A stretch of 64,000 bases of DNA from Enterococcus larvae. GTDB taxonomy: Bacteria > Bacillota > Bacilli > Lactobacillales > Enterococcaceae. Positions 49,542 to 58,757 of this stretch are shown one piece after another. Both the position numbers and the translations under genes were made by a program. The stretch lies in the NCBI RefSeq assembly GCF_017830045.1, contig NZ_JAEDXU010000005.1, positions 186,001 to 250,000 of the forward strand. Reading direction: 5' to 3'. Under the pieces are notes generated by a model. It made no database searches, was not told the origin of the DNA, and was given only the letters and a program-made list of their open reading frames with translations. The first letter of the stretch is position 1; each line of letters starts with the position of its first letter.

Positions 49542-50619
49542 GTTCTTGACCTCCATAAAAATAGACATGCAGCGGTAATGGTGTGAGCTCTTGTTTTTCC
49601 CAAGCGCTGACTAATGGCAAAATTCCTGATTTTTGTTTGAACAGTACGATACCGCAATCACCGCCTCCGGCACCAGATGACTTTGCAGCCCCGCCAAATT
49701 GTTCAGCCAGATCACAAAGCTTCTTAAGGGCTGGGGTTTCAATGACCACGCCAGTCAAATCAGTCAGTTGAAGCAGTAGTTGACGATTTTCTCTCAATGC
49801 AGCCTGAATGGTGTCGATGTCGTTGCTCTTAAAGCCTTGAATCATTTGCGTCACACATTCTCTGCTTTTATCCAGAAAGGTTTGGTAAGATAATTCCTTA
49901 TCCCCTTTAGAACGATGAACTTGATCCACTAGATCAGAGGTTGATGCTGGACTCCCTGTCCAGCCAATCAACAATCTGAGATGCTTCGGTACAGCCAGTG
50001 ACTCAATCATCAAATCAGGCCAGTCACTGATGAGCAGTTCGTGGAGTGTCTGTTCTTCCGATTGTTTTCTGACCCATTGATGATCAAAGGTGGAAAAAGC
50101 AATCCAACCGCCATAACAGCTGGCTGCAATATCTCCACAGGAGCCGTTTCCCTGTACGGCTAAATGGGCCAAAGCCGACAGCTTGAAGATTTTTTCATTG
50201 TCTAAGCCTAACTGATAGAAGGCATTCAGAGCTTTCACAGTGGCGACGGTTACCGCTCCGCTTGATCCCAATCCATATTTTCGCCCGCTTGCATTATCAA
50301 GCTCACTGGTTACTTTCAAATGATAGAAGGAAAGGGGTGCATCCTGCTCCTGTGCATATTTTTCGGTCAGGTGGATCGCTGCCAGGATATAGTGAAATGG
50401 ATTTTCTCGAATATCTAAAACTAGTTCATTGTTTTTTCTGGTCCAGCGTACAGGAATCGAGCGGTACTGCTCTGATTGGATACTGCCCTCGTCCTGTGCT
50501 TTTTCAAGAGTAACTGTTACAAATTGATCAACAGCAACAATCACGGCAGGATGTCCTGGCTCAACGACAGCGTACTCACCTGAAATAAACAGCTTTCCGG
50601 GTGCTGAAATCTCAATCAT
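49522..50619 (-). CDS. mvaK2: Phosphomevalonate kinase
   Basis: 365 residues of the GHMP kinase family. It phosphorylates mevalonate 5-phosphate to the diphosphate. Motif 1 is [16 protein letters not shown], the ATP loop [20 protein letters not shown], and motif 3 [13 protein letters not shown]. The length fits Gram-positive MvaK2. ATG 50619 overlaps the mvaD stop by eight bases. Confidence 0.96.
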   Translation of the reverse strand: MIEISAPGKLFISGEYAVVEPGHPAVIVAVDQFVTVTLEKAQDEGSIQSEQYRSIPVRWTRKNNELVLDIRENPFHYILAAIHLTEKYAQEQDAPLSFYHLKVTSELDNASGRKYGLGSSGAVTVATVKALNAFYQLGLDNEKIFKLSALAHLAVQGNGSCGDIAASCYGGWIAFSTFDHQWVRKQSEEQTLHELLISDWPDLMIESLAVPKHLRLLIGWTGSPASTSDLVDQVHRSKGDKELSYQTFLDKSRECVTQMIQGFKSNDIDTIQAALRENRQLLLQLTDLTGVVIETPALKKLCDLAEQFGGAAKSSGAGGGDCGIVLFKQKSGILPLVSAWEKQELTPLPLHVYFYGGQEHDEPKG

Positions 50620-51613
50620 GTGTCAACGACCTTTCCGAATTTAAAATCTCTATACCTGGTCCGGCACTTGCCATGACCAGTTGGTTTTCACTGAACTGTT
50701 CAGTGAACTGCGCCAACAATCTCGCCTGATTTTTTTTCTGTACTAAGACCTTGACATTGGGTCCCGCATCCATCGTGAAGTAACAGGAGATCCCTTCTGC
50801 ACGGCAAGCACGAACGAGATTCATCGCTTTCAGACTATCTGGAGACCAGTAGGTAAATGGCGGCATTGCACCGAGTGTAGTTGCATGCATGCGAAGCGCG
50901 TTAGCTTCAGCAGTTTCCCCTAAGGATACGAAGTTCTTTTCTTTGATTGCTTGTTTGGCTGTTATCAGATCTTCAGCTGCAGCTGTCAGCCAGCCTTGAT
51001 AAAAGACAGAGGTTTCGACTGTTCGTTTCATGCCGTCTCTGCTGGATACATCCTTTTGCGCATCATCCACCAGAACAAACAGCATTGCCAGCTCATCCTC
51101 CCATGAATCGGAAGAAACTTGAACGGCGTAGGAGGTGTCATCTGAATCCCCCTTTTGCCACTCTGCAAAGCCGCCGAAAATACTACGACAAGCTGAACCA
51201 GAGCCTCTTCGTGCCAATCTAGATAACTCTTCAGGTGTAAGGGATAGATCCAATGCTGCATTACAGGCCCCTGCTAATGCAGCTAATCCACTGGCGGAAG
51301 AAGCTAATCCAGCCGCTGTAGGTACAAAATTCTTGCTGGTTACTTCAGCGAAAAGAGGAACATCATACTTATGTCGTACAATATCAAGAAAGCTGCTGAT
51401 TTTTTTAGTCTGAGCGTCATCTTGCAATTGACCATCTAAATAAAAGCGATCAGTTGGAAGCTCAGGTGTGAACTGAACACTGGTTTCAGTATAAAAAGCA
51501 TCCAAGGTCAAAGAAAGGCTGTTGTTCATTGGTAGGATCAATCGATCATCCTTTTTGCCCCAGTATTTGATTAAAGCAATATTTGTATAGGCCCGTGCCT
51601 TTCCAATGTTCAT
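50612..51613 (-). CDS. mvaD: Diphosphomevalonate decarboxylase
   Basis: 333 residues, GHMP superfamily. It makes IPP from mevalonate diphosphate with ATP. Signatures are ARAYTNIALIKYWGKKD at the N-terminus, the loop FVPTAAGLASSASGLAAL, and YFTMDAGPNVKVLV holding the catalytic Asp. ATG 51613 overlaps the mvaK1 stop (ATGA) with GGAGG upstream. Confidence 0.97.
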   Translation of the reverse strand: MNIGKARAYTNIALIKYWGKKDDRLILPMNNSLSLTLDAFYTETSVQFTPELPTDRFYLDGQLQDDAQTKKISSFLDIVRHKYDVPLFAEVTSKNFVPTAAGLASSASGLAALAGACNAALDLSLTPEELSRLARRGSGSACRSIFGGFAEWQKGDSDDTSYAVQVSSDSWEDELAMLFVLVDDAQKDVSSRDGMKRTVETSVFYQGWLTAAAEDLITAKQAIKEKNFVSLGETAEANALRMHATTLGAMPPFTYWSPDSLKAMNLVRACRAEGISCYFTMDAGPNVKVLVQKKNQARLLAQFTEQFSENQLVMASAGPGIEILNSERSLTHD

Positions 51614-52551
51614 GATTGTGCCTCCAATGATTGAATCCATGTATTTACTGCGCCGACTTCCGTAAAGGCGTCAGCAATCTTTTCAGCAGATGCTTGTGAG
51701 TCTGCTAATGCAATCACACAACCACCACGACCGCCACCGGTCAATTTTGCGCCAAGTGCCCCTTGTCTCTTTGCTGCTTCGACTAGATGCTCGATCATCG
51801 GATGACTGACCGTTAGCTCAGCCAGTATCAGTTGTGCCTGATCCATTGCTGTTCCAAGCTGTGGTGCATCATTTGCCATAATTGCTTGCTTACTGCGTTG
51901 AGTAAGTTCTCCCAGAGCTTCGATTTTTTTGCCGACAGTCATTCTATCTGTTTCAAATAGATGAGCGACATCTTTAACCGCTTCTCGTGTCTGTCCCTTG
52001 ATTCCAGTATCAGCTACAATCAGCCAAGTGTTTTTCAAATCCATAGGGAAAAGACTAAGTTCCTGTCCTTTTACAAAAAAGATAGGCTGACTACCGCTTG
52101 TTGCAGCAGCATCGATACCACTAGGATTTCCATGAGCAATTTTTTCCGCCTGATTGACCAGTACAGCGAGCTCTTCATCTGTCGCTGAGTAGTCATAATA
52201 ATCAAAAATACTGCGGATCACAGAAACAGCAACAGCTGCACTTGACCCCATACCTCTTTCCGGTGGAATCGTACTTGTGATTGTAAAGGAGAAGAAATCC
52301 TCCCTATTTAAAAATGCCAATGTTTGAATAATACTTTCTTTTATATTATGAAGCTGCTTAGGTGCTTTTGACAGACTGCCTGAGAAATACGCACAATCCA
52401 GCAGCATTTCCTCAGCTGGTTCCGCAATCGTCGTCACAGCAGCAGCGTGAAAGGGAAAAGCAATGGCTGGTTCTCCGTAAACAACAGCGTGTTCACCCAT
52501 CAGGATAATTTTACCTGTGGCAGTGCCGATCCCTGAGTTATTGTTTTTCAT
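51610..52551 (-). CDS. mvaK1: Mevalonate kinase
   Basis: 313 residues of the GHMP family. It makes mevalonate 5-phosphate. Motifs are GKIILMGEHAVVYGEPAIA, the ATP loop PPERGMGSSAAVAVS, and KLTGGGRGGCVIAL. ATG 52551 has AAAGGA 8 bases upstream; ATG 52560 would overlap that site. It follows the TctA-like permease gene by 18 bases, so both share a transcript. mvaE and mvaS are not in this window. Confidence 0.96.
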   Translation of the reverse strand: MKNNNSGIGTATGKIILMGEHAVVYGEPAIAFPFHAAAVTTIAEPAEEMLLDCAYFSGSLSKAPKQLHNIKESIIQTLAFLNREDFFSFTITSTIPPERGMGSSAAVAVSVIRSIFDYYDYSATDEELAVLVNQAEKIAHGNPSGIDAAATSGSQPIFFVKGQELSLFPMDLKNTWLIVADTGIKGQTREAVKDVAHLFETDRMTVGKKIEALGELTQRSKQAIMANDAPQLGTAMDQAQLILAELTVSHPMIEHLVEAAKRQGALGAKLTGGGRGGCVIALADSQASAEKIADAFTEVGAVNTWIQSLEAQS

Positions 52552-52569
52552 TTGATACATCCTTTTACA

Positions 52570-53925
52570 TTAAAATAATAAGTGAGTGGCGATCCATGGT
52601 GCAGCATAAAGGATCATGAACTGAACGCCGTAGTTGACCCCCATATTGTTCAGCGTGCCGCAGACGATCCCAACAAGTAGGACGCCGAAAATATTGATAA
52701 GACCTGCATCCATATAGGCAAGCAGAAGAATAAAGCCAATGAATAGTCCTAAGATCGCTTCATGAGGGATCTTTTTCAATACAAAAGCAGTCATCTGCTG
52801 TGCGTATTTCATGGCAATAAAGTAAGTAACAATAGAAGCAATCACTGCCGCTAATAAAATAGAAAAGATAAATTCATTTCGTGAAAGCAGATGATGGATA
52901 TTATTATCCAACGTAAATACAGGTGGTGCATTAAATAGAGCATTTGCCGGACCGACTGCCACAGGTGATAGTGGAATCCCTAAAGCAATCAATGGAATGA
53001 TCACACCGGAAAGATATGTTGCATGAGACAACGCACTCATTGAAGTGATGGCCATGCTGGCTTTTTTCACAGGATCTTTTTCTTTATTCGCTGCAATCTC
53101 TCCAAAAAGAATCGTTAGTCCAACTGGGCTGAGGAAAAAGAGAAAATTGGACAACAGAGAAACGAGTGCACTGGTTCCAGCTTCTTTTTTTGTTACAGTT
53201 TTTAAAGGGTGCTTCAAGCTGCCCTCTTCGTTGACTCTTTTTATAGTAATTTTCTTTTTCGCATGTCGAGGAAGCTGGTCCCGCTTTTGCTTATTCAAAA
53301 GACCTAATAAAGAAACAATCAATGGTCCTATGGTGATTCCTAAAAAGAAGGAAGTCGTAACATTTTTTTCCTGAGGAACTGCCCCAATCCCCCAATATAA
53401 ATAACGCAATCCTTGAAAAAGAAGAGCTAAGGGAATGATGCTGAGTAGTGCGAATAATTTGTTTTTCCCAATCAGCGCCAGAAAAATTGCCCCGAACACA
53501 AAAAGCAAAGAGGCGTAAGCCTTAACAGACTCAGAAAATGGCGCTAGAATATTTGCCAGCAGAAGACTGACAGGGATCGCAATCACGGTTCCAATGATGG
53601 AGCCAGTCGCCATTTTCTTGATACTGGTAGCTGCCAACCCTTTTTCCTTTAGAAAAAGGGCATGCTCGATCATAGGAGTAGACATCACTCCGCCTGGTAA
53701 GCCAACGAGTGCTGTCGGGATAGCATTCATCAAGTTCAGTGTAATAATTGCTGCGATAAAGAAGGTCAAAACAACAATCGGTTTAACACCTGAAAGAACT
53801 AACGCCAATGTGACAGGCATCAATACGGATGTTTCATCTGTGCCGGGAACAAAGCCGATGAATGTATAAAGAACAATAGCGCCGAAAATTGCCAACAGCA
53901 TTTGCAGAAGTAAAGAAATATCCAT
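52570..53925 (-). CDS. TctA-family permease (tripartite tricarboxylate transporter large subunit)
   Basis: 451 residues with about eleven membrane segments and the TctA signatures FIGFVPGTDETSVLMPVTLAL and VGLPGGVMSTPMIEHALF in the first 90 residues. Classical Tct systems need TctB (four segments) and a periplasmic TctC binding protein. Neither is present; only a small two-segment protein lies upstream. The gene is joined to mvaK1 by an 18-base gap, so it is part of the mevalonate operon. The substrate is unknown; a carboxylate such as mevalonate is an attractive idea from context. Confidence 0.8.
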   Translation of the reverse strand: MDISLLLQMLLAIFGAIVLYTFIGFVPGTDETSVLMPVTLALVLSGVKPIVVLTFFIAAIITLNLMNAIPTALVGLPGGVMSTPMIEHALFLKEKGLAATSIKKMATGSIIGTVIAIPVSLLLANILAPFSESVKAYASLLFVFGAIFLALIGKNKLFALLSIIPLALLFQGLRYLYWGIGAVPQEKNVTTSFFLGITIGPLIVSLLGLLNKQKRDQLPRHAKKKITIKRVNEEGSLKHPLKTVTKKEAGTSALVSLLSNFLFFLSPVGLTILFGEIAANKEKDPVKKASMAITSMSALSHATYLSGVIIPLIALGIPLSPVAVGPANALFNAPPVFTLDNNIHHLLSRNEFIFSILLAAVIASIVTYFIAMKYAQQMTAFVLKKIPHEAILGLFIGFILLLAYMDAGLINIFGVLLVGIVCGTLNNMGVNYGVQFMILYAAPWIATHLLF

Positions 53926-53927
53926 GA

Positions 53928-54152
53928 TTATTCCTCCTCCTCAATCACTGTACGTTTCGGTTTGATGATAAAAGTAGTGATCAAAAACCCTAAAACCGCT
54001 CCGCCAAGACCAAAAAAGAGCTGTTTTGTCTGATCAGAGGCTGGTGCAAGGAAAAAGCCTCCCATAGTAAAAACACTGCATAAAACAATTGCAAGGATCA
54101 AATCCTTGATCATAACGAGATCTCCCCAGATCTCAATAAATTCTTTCTTCAA
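53928..54152 (-). CDS. Small membrane protein, first gene of the tctA-mevalonate operon
   Basis: 74 residues with two membrane segments (LILAIVLCSVFTMGGFFL and LFFGLGGAVLGFLITTFII) and a charged tail (KPKRTVIEEEE). TTG 54152 has AAAGGAG 7 bases upstream and is preferred. ATG 54113 with GGGGAG would give a 61-residue form. It may be a shortened TctB-like partner of the permease that follows 2 bases later. That function is inferred from position only. Confidence 0.65.
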   Translation of the reverse strand: MKKEFIEIWGDLVMIKDLILAIVLCSVFTMGGFFLAPASDQTKQLFFGLGGAVLGFLITTFIIKPKRTVIEEEE

Positions 54153-54430
54153 TTTTTTTCTCCTTTCGATTTGTGAAACAGAAAAGGTTGTGATAGAACC
54201 GCACAACTCCTAAAAACACATCGATTGCTCCAAAAATAGCTTCCTATATTTTTGTGAGTATTTGACATATTTCCGAGAAAATCGCTTTTACATTCACGGT
54301 TCTCGGCCTGCTGCAATCCTTGAAGCAGGGAGGAGCTTTGGGACATCATTTATTATGATAGTCAACACAACCTATATCCAGTGAACAAAAAAGAATGCAG
54401 ACTCAATACCTTAGCATCAGCCTGCAATTT
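54153..54430 (-). promoter_or_regulatory. Upstream region of the tctA-mevalonate operon
   Basis: About 200-280 bases ahead of the operon without a gene. TTGACT is seen on the minus strand near 54365, but no clear -10 at proper distance. Several short inverted repeats are present (for example CTGCTTCAAGGATTGCAGCAGG near 54320). A longer leader is possible. I cannot assign the promoter. Confidence 0.4.
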
Positions 54431-54567
54431 TTTATGATTTCACAAGTTGAACCTTCATTAGTTTATCGAAAAAGAGAAGGCAAGTAAAAGAATTTTACTT
54501 ATTTCTAAAGAAAACGTTAAGCCCGACAGTAAGGGATTTGCGGGATTTTTAGGGATAAAATAACACG

Positions 54568-55206
54568 CTACTTGAGAATGATTCCCAGTGTTTCGGCAAT
54601 TGTCAGAGCTTGTTCTGCGTTGACGATCATTCCTCGAATCGATTCGGGAGAAAGAGCAATCGTATCAAATTGATTCTCTGAAAAATCAAGGTCCTTTAAT
54701 CGGGTATTGAACCACTGACTTTGTGTAAGTTGGCAATCCTTCAGCCTCAGGTGCTGCCAATCAAGTTCAGAAAACTCTGCTTGCCTTAAGCTGGATTCTT
54801 CAAAATCAACAACCTTCATCGTAGACATTGAAAAGGAAGCATAATCCAAAATACAGCCGCTGAATAGGCAATCCTTCAGGTAGGCTTCAGCAAAATTGCA
54901 ACCAGTCAGCTTGCATTGACGAAATTCAACTTGATGAAAGCCGGCTCCGATCCATTCGGAATTGGAGAAATCACAGTTTTCAAAAACCACATTGACACAT
55001 TCGAACTGACTCAGCCGACTGCCCAACATCTGCATTTTTTTGATACAGCTCTCTTTAATAAATAAATGATGACAGTCAGCTTCTTCGACAAATTCGTTTT
55101 CAATTTGCAGTGCTTCAAGCATGGCTTCATCTTCGATTACCGGCATTTCACTTGTTAGACTATTTGGCAGTATAGGCATGATTCGCTTTTTTATTTTCAT
55201 ATTCAT
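54568..55206 (-). CDS. Pentapeptide-repeat protein, Qnr-like (EfsQnr type)
   Basis: 212 residues. Consecutive A(D/N)LXX-type pentapeptides run through most of the protein (FENCDFSNSEWIGAGFHQVEF, RQCKLTGCNFAEAYLKDCLF), forming a right-handed beta helix. The C-terminus is a short helix (EQALTIAETLGIILK). Length and sequence character match the chromosomal EfsQnr of E. faecalis, which protects gyrase and raises quinolone MICs when overproduced. It also lies between the mevalonate and opp genes, as I recall for E. faecalis. AAGGAAG lies before ATG 55206. A minus-strand TATAAT is at 55243-55238. Confidence 0.85.
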   Translation of the reverse strand: MNMKIKKRIMPILPNSLTSEMPVIEDEAMLEALQIENEFVEEADCHHLFIKESCIKKMQMLGSRLSQFECVNVVFENCDFSNSEWIGAGFHQVEFRQCKLTGCNFAEAYLKDCLFSGCILDYASFSMSTMKVVDFEESSLRQAEFSELDWQHLRLKDCQLTQSQWFNTRLKDLDFSENQFDTIALSPESIRGMIVNAEQALTIAETLGIILK

Positions 55207-55410
55207 TTGGCTTCCTTTCAATCCTGTTTTTCATTCTATTATACTAAAACAATCTATGACTAATCGAAATAGTTGGAGCAATTTTATGTTTCTGTGAGGA
55301 AAATGAGGATAAGGAAAGCTAGGAGTGCTGAATAATATGCACTTGTAGTGATTAATTCTGAGCAAAAAGAAGTTTTTATGACTTATTATTAAGATAGCAT
55401 AAGATTTTTC

Positions 55411-55439
55411 TTGATTTTTTAATGTTATGAAGGTAAACT
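55411..55439 (+). promoter_or_regulatory. Promoter of oppA
   Basis: TTGATT (55411-55416) and TAAACT (55434-55439) with 17-base spacing predict a start near 55446 and a 5' leader of about 75 bases that contains the candidate TldR target at 55456-55468. Confidence 0.6.
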
Positions 55440-55455
55440 ATATCCCATAGCAATA

Positions 55456-55468
55456 AATAATTATTAAA
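55456..55468. promoter_or_regulatory. Candidate target site of the TldR guide RNA
   Basis: The near-palindrome TAATTATTAA (55458-55467) matches the first ten bases of the presumed guide (63250-63259) on the plus strand. On the minus strand, TTTAA (55468-55464) is followed directly by TAATTATT, an eight-base match to the guide with a TnpB-type TAM in the correct 5' position. It lies about 10-20 bases after the predicted oppA start, where a bound complex would block RNA polymerase. Confidence 0.45.
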
Positions 55469-55519
55469 TTCTGAGTTTTCAGAAAAATCGGAAACAGAAT
55501 TTTCTAGGAGGAAAAGGGA

Positions 55520-57199
55520 ATGAAGTTAAAGAAATCATTTGCTTTAGGGGCAATCACATTACTTAGTGTGTCAGCATTGGCAGCCTGCGGAAGCGGCGGA
55601 GGAACCGACGATTCAAAATCTACAAGTTCAGAATCCAATGGAAAAGCCAGCGGAGAACAAATCTTTCGCGTAATTGAACAACAGGAAATGCCTAGTGCCG
55701 ATTTGTCAGTAGCAACAGACGTAATCAGCTTTACTGCACTGAACAATGTTTATGAAGGATTATACAGATTAGACTTGGACAACAAGGTAATCACAGCTGG
55801 TGCAGCTGAAATGGCTGAAATCAGTGAAGATGGAACAGTCTACACTGTGAAGCTGAATGAAGACTCTAAATGGACTGATGGCGAGCCTGTAAAAGCAGAA
55901 GACTACGTTTATGGTTGGCAGCGTACAGTTGACCCTGCAACAGCATCTGAATACGGATATATGTTTGCACCGGTTAAAAATGGTGAGAAAATTGCCAATG
56001 GCGAAGCAAAACCAGAAGAATTAGGAATCAAAGCAGTTGGTGATTACGAATTAGAAATCACACTGGAACAAGCAACTCCTTACTTTGATTACCTGTTAGC
56101 TTTCCCTTCATTCTTCCCACAAAGAAAAGACATTGTGGAACAATATGGAAAAGAATATGCAGCAACAAGCGAAAATGCAGTATACAACGGACCGTTTGTA
56201 TTAGACGGCTTCGATGGACCAGGTACAGATACTGAATGGTCATATAAGAAAAATGAAGATTACTGGGATGCTGAAACTGTTCAGCTGGATGAAGTGAAAG
56301 TAAGTGTTGTTAAAGAAGCACCAACTTCACTGAACCTATTCCAAGACGGACAAGCGGATGACGTAATCCTAACAGGTGAATTGGCACAGCAAATGGCTGC
56401 AGATCCTGAATACGTGATTCAAAAAGAAGCATCTACACAATATTTGGAATTGAACCAAATCGAAGAAGATTCACCATTTAGAAATGAAAACCTAAGAAAA
56501 GCGATCTCTTACGCAATCGATCGTGATGCTTTGGTAACTTCAATCCTTGGCGATGGTTCAGTAGCACCTAAAGGTCTAGTACCTGCAGATATGTCTACAA
56601 ACCCTGATACAGGCGCTGACTTTGTAGAAGATGCTGGTGACGATATCAGCTCTGATGAAAAGAAAGCCGCAGAATATTGGGAAAAAGCGAAAAAAGAACT
56701 GAAGATCGATTCTCTGGAATTTGATATCCTTTCTTCTGATACTGATTCTTCTAAGAAAGTAACGGAGTACATTCAAGGCGCTATTCAAGAAGCATTGGAT
56801 GGAGTAAAAGTAACATTGAGTCCTGTACCTTTCTCTGTACGTCTGGATCGCTCAAACAAGGGTGACTTTGATGTAGTAATGGGCGGTTGGGGTGCTGACT
56901 ATGTTGACCCAAGTAGTTTCTTGGATCTATTCATTACCGGCAACTCTTATAACCGTGGACGTTACAGCAACACTGAATATGATGAGTATCTGAAATCAGC
57001 ATCAACAACAAATGCTAATGATCCTGAAAAACGTTGGGATGACTTGGTAAATGCAGAGAAAATCATTACAGGTGAAATGGGTGTCATTCCTCTTTACCAA
57101 AAAGCAGAAGGTCATATGAGATCTGCTAAAGTGAAAGATGTTGGCTTCCACCCAGCTGGAGCTCAATACGATTACAAATGGACATACATTTCAGAATAA
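55520..57199 (+). CDS. oppA: Oligopeptide ABC transporter substrate-binding lipoprotein
   Basis: 559 residues. The lipoprotein signal peptide has the lipobox LAAC, giving Cys23 as lipidated residue. The mature part is an SBP_bac_5 domain (NNVYEGLYRLD, VKLNEDSKWTDGEPVKAEDYVYGWQR split over strands, LRKAISYAIDRDAL, GGWGADYVDPSSFLDLF). It delivers peptides to OppBC. AGGAGG lies before the ATG. It is separated from oppBCDF by a minus-strand gene, and has its own promoter with a candidate TldR site in the leader. Confidence 0.95.
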   Translation: MKLKKSFALGAITLLSVSALAACGSGGGTDDSKSTSSESNGKASGEQIFRVIEQQEMPSADLSVATDVISFTALNNVYEGLYRLDLDNKVITAGAAEMAEISEDGTVYTVKLNEDSKWTDGEPVKAEDYVYGWQRTVDPATASEYGYMFAPVKNGEKIANGEAKPEELGIKAVGDYELEITLEQATPYFDYLLAFPSFFPQRKDIVEQYGKEYAATSENAVYNGPFVLDGFDGPGTDTEWSYKKNEDYWDAETVQLDEVKVSVVKEAPTSLNLFQDGQADDVILTGELAQQMAADPEYVIQKEASTQYLELNQIEEDSPFRNENLRKAISYAIDRDALVTSILGDGSVAPKGLVPADMSTNPDTGADFVEDAGDDISSDEKKAAEYWEKAKKELKIDSLEFDILSSDTDSSKKVTEYIQGAIQEALDGVKVTLSPVPFSVRLDRSNKGDFDVVMGGWGADYVDPSSFLDLFITGNSYNRGRYSNTEYDEYLKSASTTNANDPEKRWDDLVNAEKIITGEMGVIPLYQKAEGHMRSAKVKDVGFHPAGAQYDYKWTYISE

Positions 57200-57326
57200 T
57201 CTGAAATAGCCGTCTATATAAATTCTATTAGATATGAAAGTCTATGAAAATTTATCTTTGAATGCAGTACAAACAAAGGAAATAAACATATGTCTCACGT
57301 ATTGAATAGGAGTTATATACAGCAAA

Positions 57327-57362
57327 AGGACCCTTGCCTTCTTAGGAAAAGGCAACGGTCCT
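57327..57362. terminator. Terminator between oppA and the DUF3899 gene
   Basis: The stem AGGACC(C)TTGCCTT / AAGGCAA(C)GGTCCT around a 10-base loop has a T-run on the minus strand. It can end the minus-strand gene and perhaps oppA. Confidence 0.75.
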
Positions 57363-57376
57363 CTTGCTATCTTTGC

Positions 57377-57727
57377 TTAGAAAAAGTAAAATAGTAAGGA
57401 AACGATAGCTGGAATCAGCAACAATCCCCCTGTTTCAAGCCAGTAAAGCCGGTGGGCGTTGCCGATTTCTGAAAATGGTATGAATTCTTTCGGTTCATTT
57501 TTCTTTCTCCATTGAAAAGCTTTTTTCATAAAGTATTGAAAATTATCGAAGAAGCCTGAGGACATGATCCACAGTGCGATCCCGATGATGAGAAAGAAAA
57601 GTGAAACGATAAAGAAGGTATCAGATATGGATTGGACAGTAACTGATTTTTTGATTAGAAATAAATAGATAAAAATGCCAAAACTGGAGATTATAAATGT
57701 GGCCAATGGCCATTTTAATTTTTTCAT
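57377..57727 (-). CDS. DUF3899-like small membrane protein
   Basis: 116 residues with three membrane segments (N-terminal 8-25, 38-56, and the C-terminal LLLIPAIVSLLFYFF) and a cytoplasmic basic loop (KKAFQWRKKNEPKEF). The layout fits DUF3899, a Firmicutes family of unknown role that often lies next to opp genes. It interrupts the opp operon in the opposite direction and is divergent from oppB. Confidence 0.75.
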   Translation of the reverse strand: MKKLKWPLATFIISSFGIFIYLFLIKKSVTVQSISDTFFIVSLFFLIIGIALWIMSSGFFDNFQYFMKKAFQWRKKNEPKEFIPFSEIGNAHRLYWLETGGLLLIPAIVSLLFYFF

Positions 57728-57738
57728 AGGTTCTTTCC

Positions 57739-57767
57739 TTGTCTATATTAGTTTTATTGTCTATACT
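57739..57767 (+). promoter_or_regulatory. Promoter of oppBCDF
   Basis: TTGTCT (57739-57744) and TATACT (57762-57767) with 17-base spacing, 49 bases before the oppB start. The transporter core can therefore be expressed independently of oppA. Confidence 0.75.
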
Positions 57768-57815
57768 TTATCGAAAACAGCTGTTGAAGTCAAAAAAATT
57801 TCGGAGGTGTCATTC

Positions 57816-58757
57816 TTGAACAGTTTTGGGAAGTATTTTCTTAAACGTGTTTTCTTCATGATAATCACATTGTGGTTAATCGCAACACTTACGTTTTTCC
57901 TAATGCAATTATTACCAGGTACTCCATATACCAATCAGGAAAAACTAAGTCCAGAAACAATTGCCATGTTGAACAAGCAGTCCGGGCTGGACAAACCGGT
58001 CATCGTTCAATACGGAATCTATTTAAAAAATCTTGTAGTGGGTGATTTTGGGATTTCATTCCAATTTAAAAATCAACCAGTAGCGAAGCTCTTGATTAAT
58101 CGAATCGGTCCTTCTGTACAATTAGGTGGACAGGCGATTATATTCGGTACTTTTGTAGGTATCTTGTTAGGTATTATCGCAGCAATGCGTCAAAATACTT
58201 GGGTGGATACATTAGCAACCTTGCTTGCAATCTTAGGAAGGTCTATTCCAAACTTTGTTTTTGCAGTACTGCTTCAATACGTTTTCGCAATGAAATTGGG
58301 CATACTGCCGATCGCAAAATGGGAAACCTTTGCTTCTACAATTTTACCAACCATCGCTTTAGCGATGAGTCCTATGGCAGATTCGGCCAGGTTTATACGA
58401 ACCGAGATGGTTGAGGTGTTACATAGTGACTATGTAGAGTTAGCGAGAGCGAAAGGATTAAGCCGCTGGCAGGTGGCATTCAGACACGGTTTAAGAAACA
58501 GCTTGATCCCGTTGATTACTTTGTTGGGACCTTTAGCTGTTGGATTGATGACAGGTTCTCTTGTTGTTGAAAATATTTTTGCAATCCCTGGTATCGGGGA
58601 ACAGTTCGTTAAATCGATCATGACGAATGATTATCCAACGATCATGGCAGTAACAATTCTTTATTCTACAATGCTGGTTATTGTTATCTTGGTTGTTGAC
58701 TTGCTTTATGGATTGATCGATCCAAGAATTCGTGTATCAGGAGGTGACAACGGCTAA
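57816..58757 (+). CDS. oppB: Oligopeptide ABC transporter permease OppB
   Basis: 313 residues with six membrane segments and the EAA loop ELARAKGLSRWQVAFRHGLRN. MNSFGKYFLKRVFFMIITLW at the start is typical of OppB. TTG 57816 lies 8 bases after GGAGG (57803-57807); GTG 57807 overlaps that site and a longer frame has no support. The stop overlaps oppC by one base. Confidence 0.94.
   Translation: MNSFGKYFLKRVFFMIITLWLIATLTFFLMQLLPGTPYTNQEKLSPETIAMLNKQSGLDKPVIVQYGIYLKNLVVGDFGISFQFKNQPVAKLLINRIGPSVQLGGQAIIFGTFVGILLGIIAAMRQNTWVDTLATLLAILGRSIPNFVFAVLLQYVFAMKLGILPIAKWETFASTILPTIALAMSPMADSARFIRTEMVEVLHSDYVELARAKGLSRWQVAFRHGLRNSLIPLITLLGPLAVGLMTGSLVVENIFAIPGIGEQFVKSIMTNDYPTIMAVTILYSTMLVIVILVVDLLYGLIDPRIRVSGGDNG

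Noticed and set aside
55520-55590. Sex-pheromone-like peptide in the oppA signal sequence
   Set aside because: Enterococcal pheromones do come from lipoprotein signal peptides, but the segment before Cys23 does not match a known pheromone and there is no further evidence.
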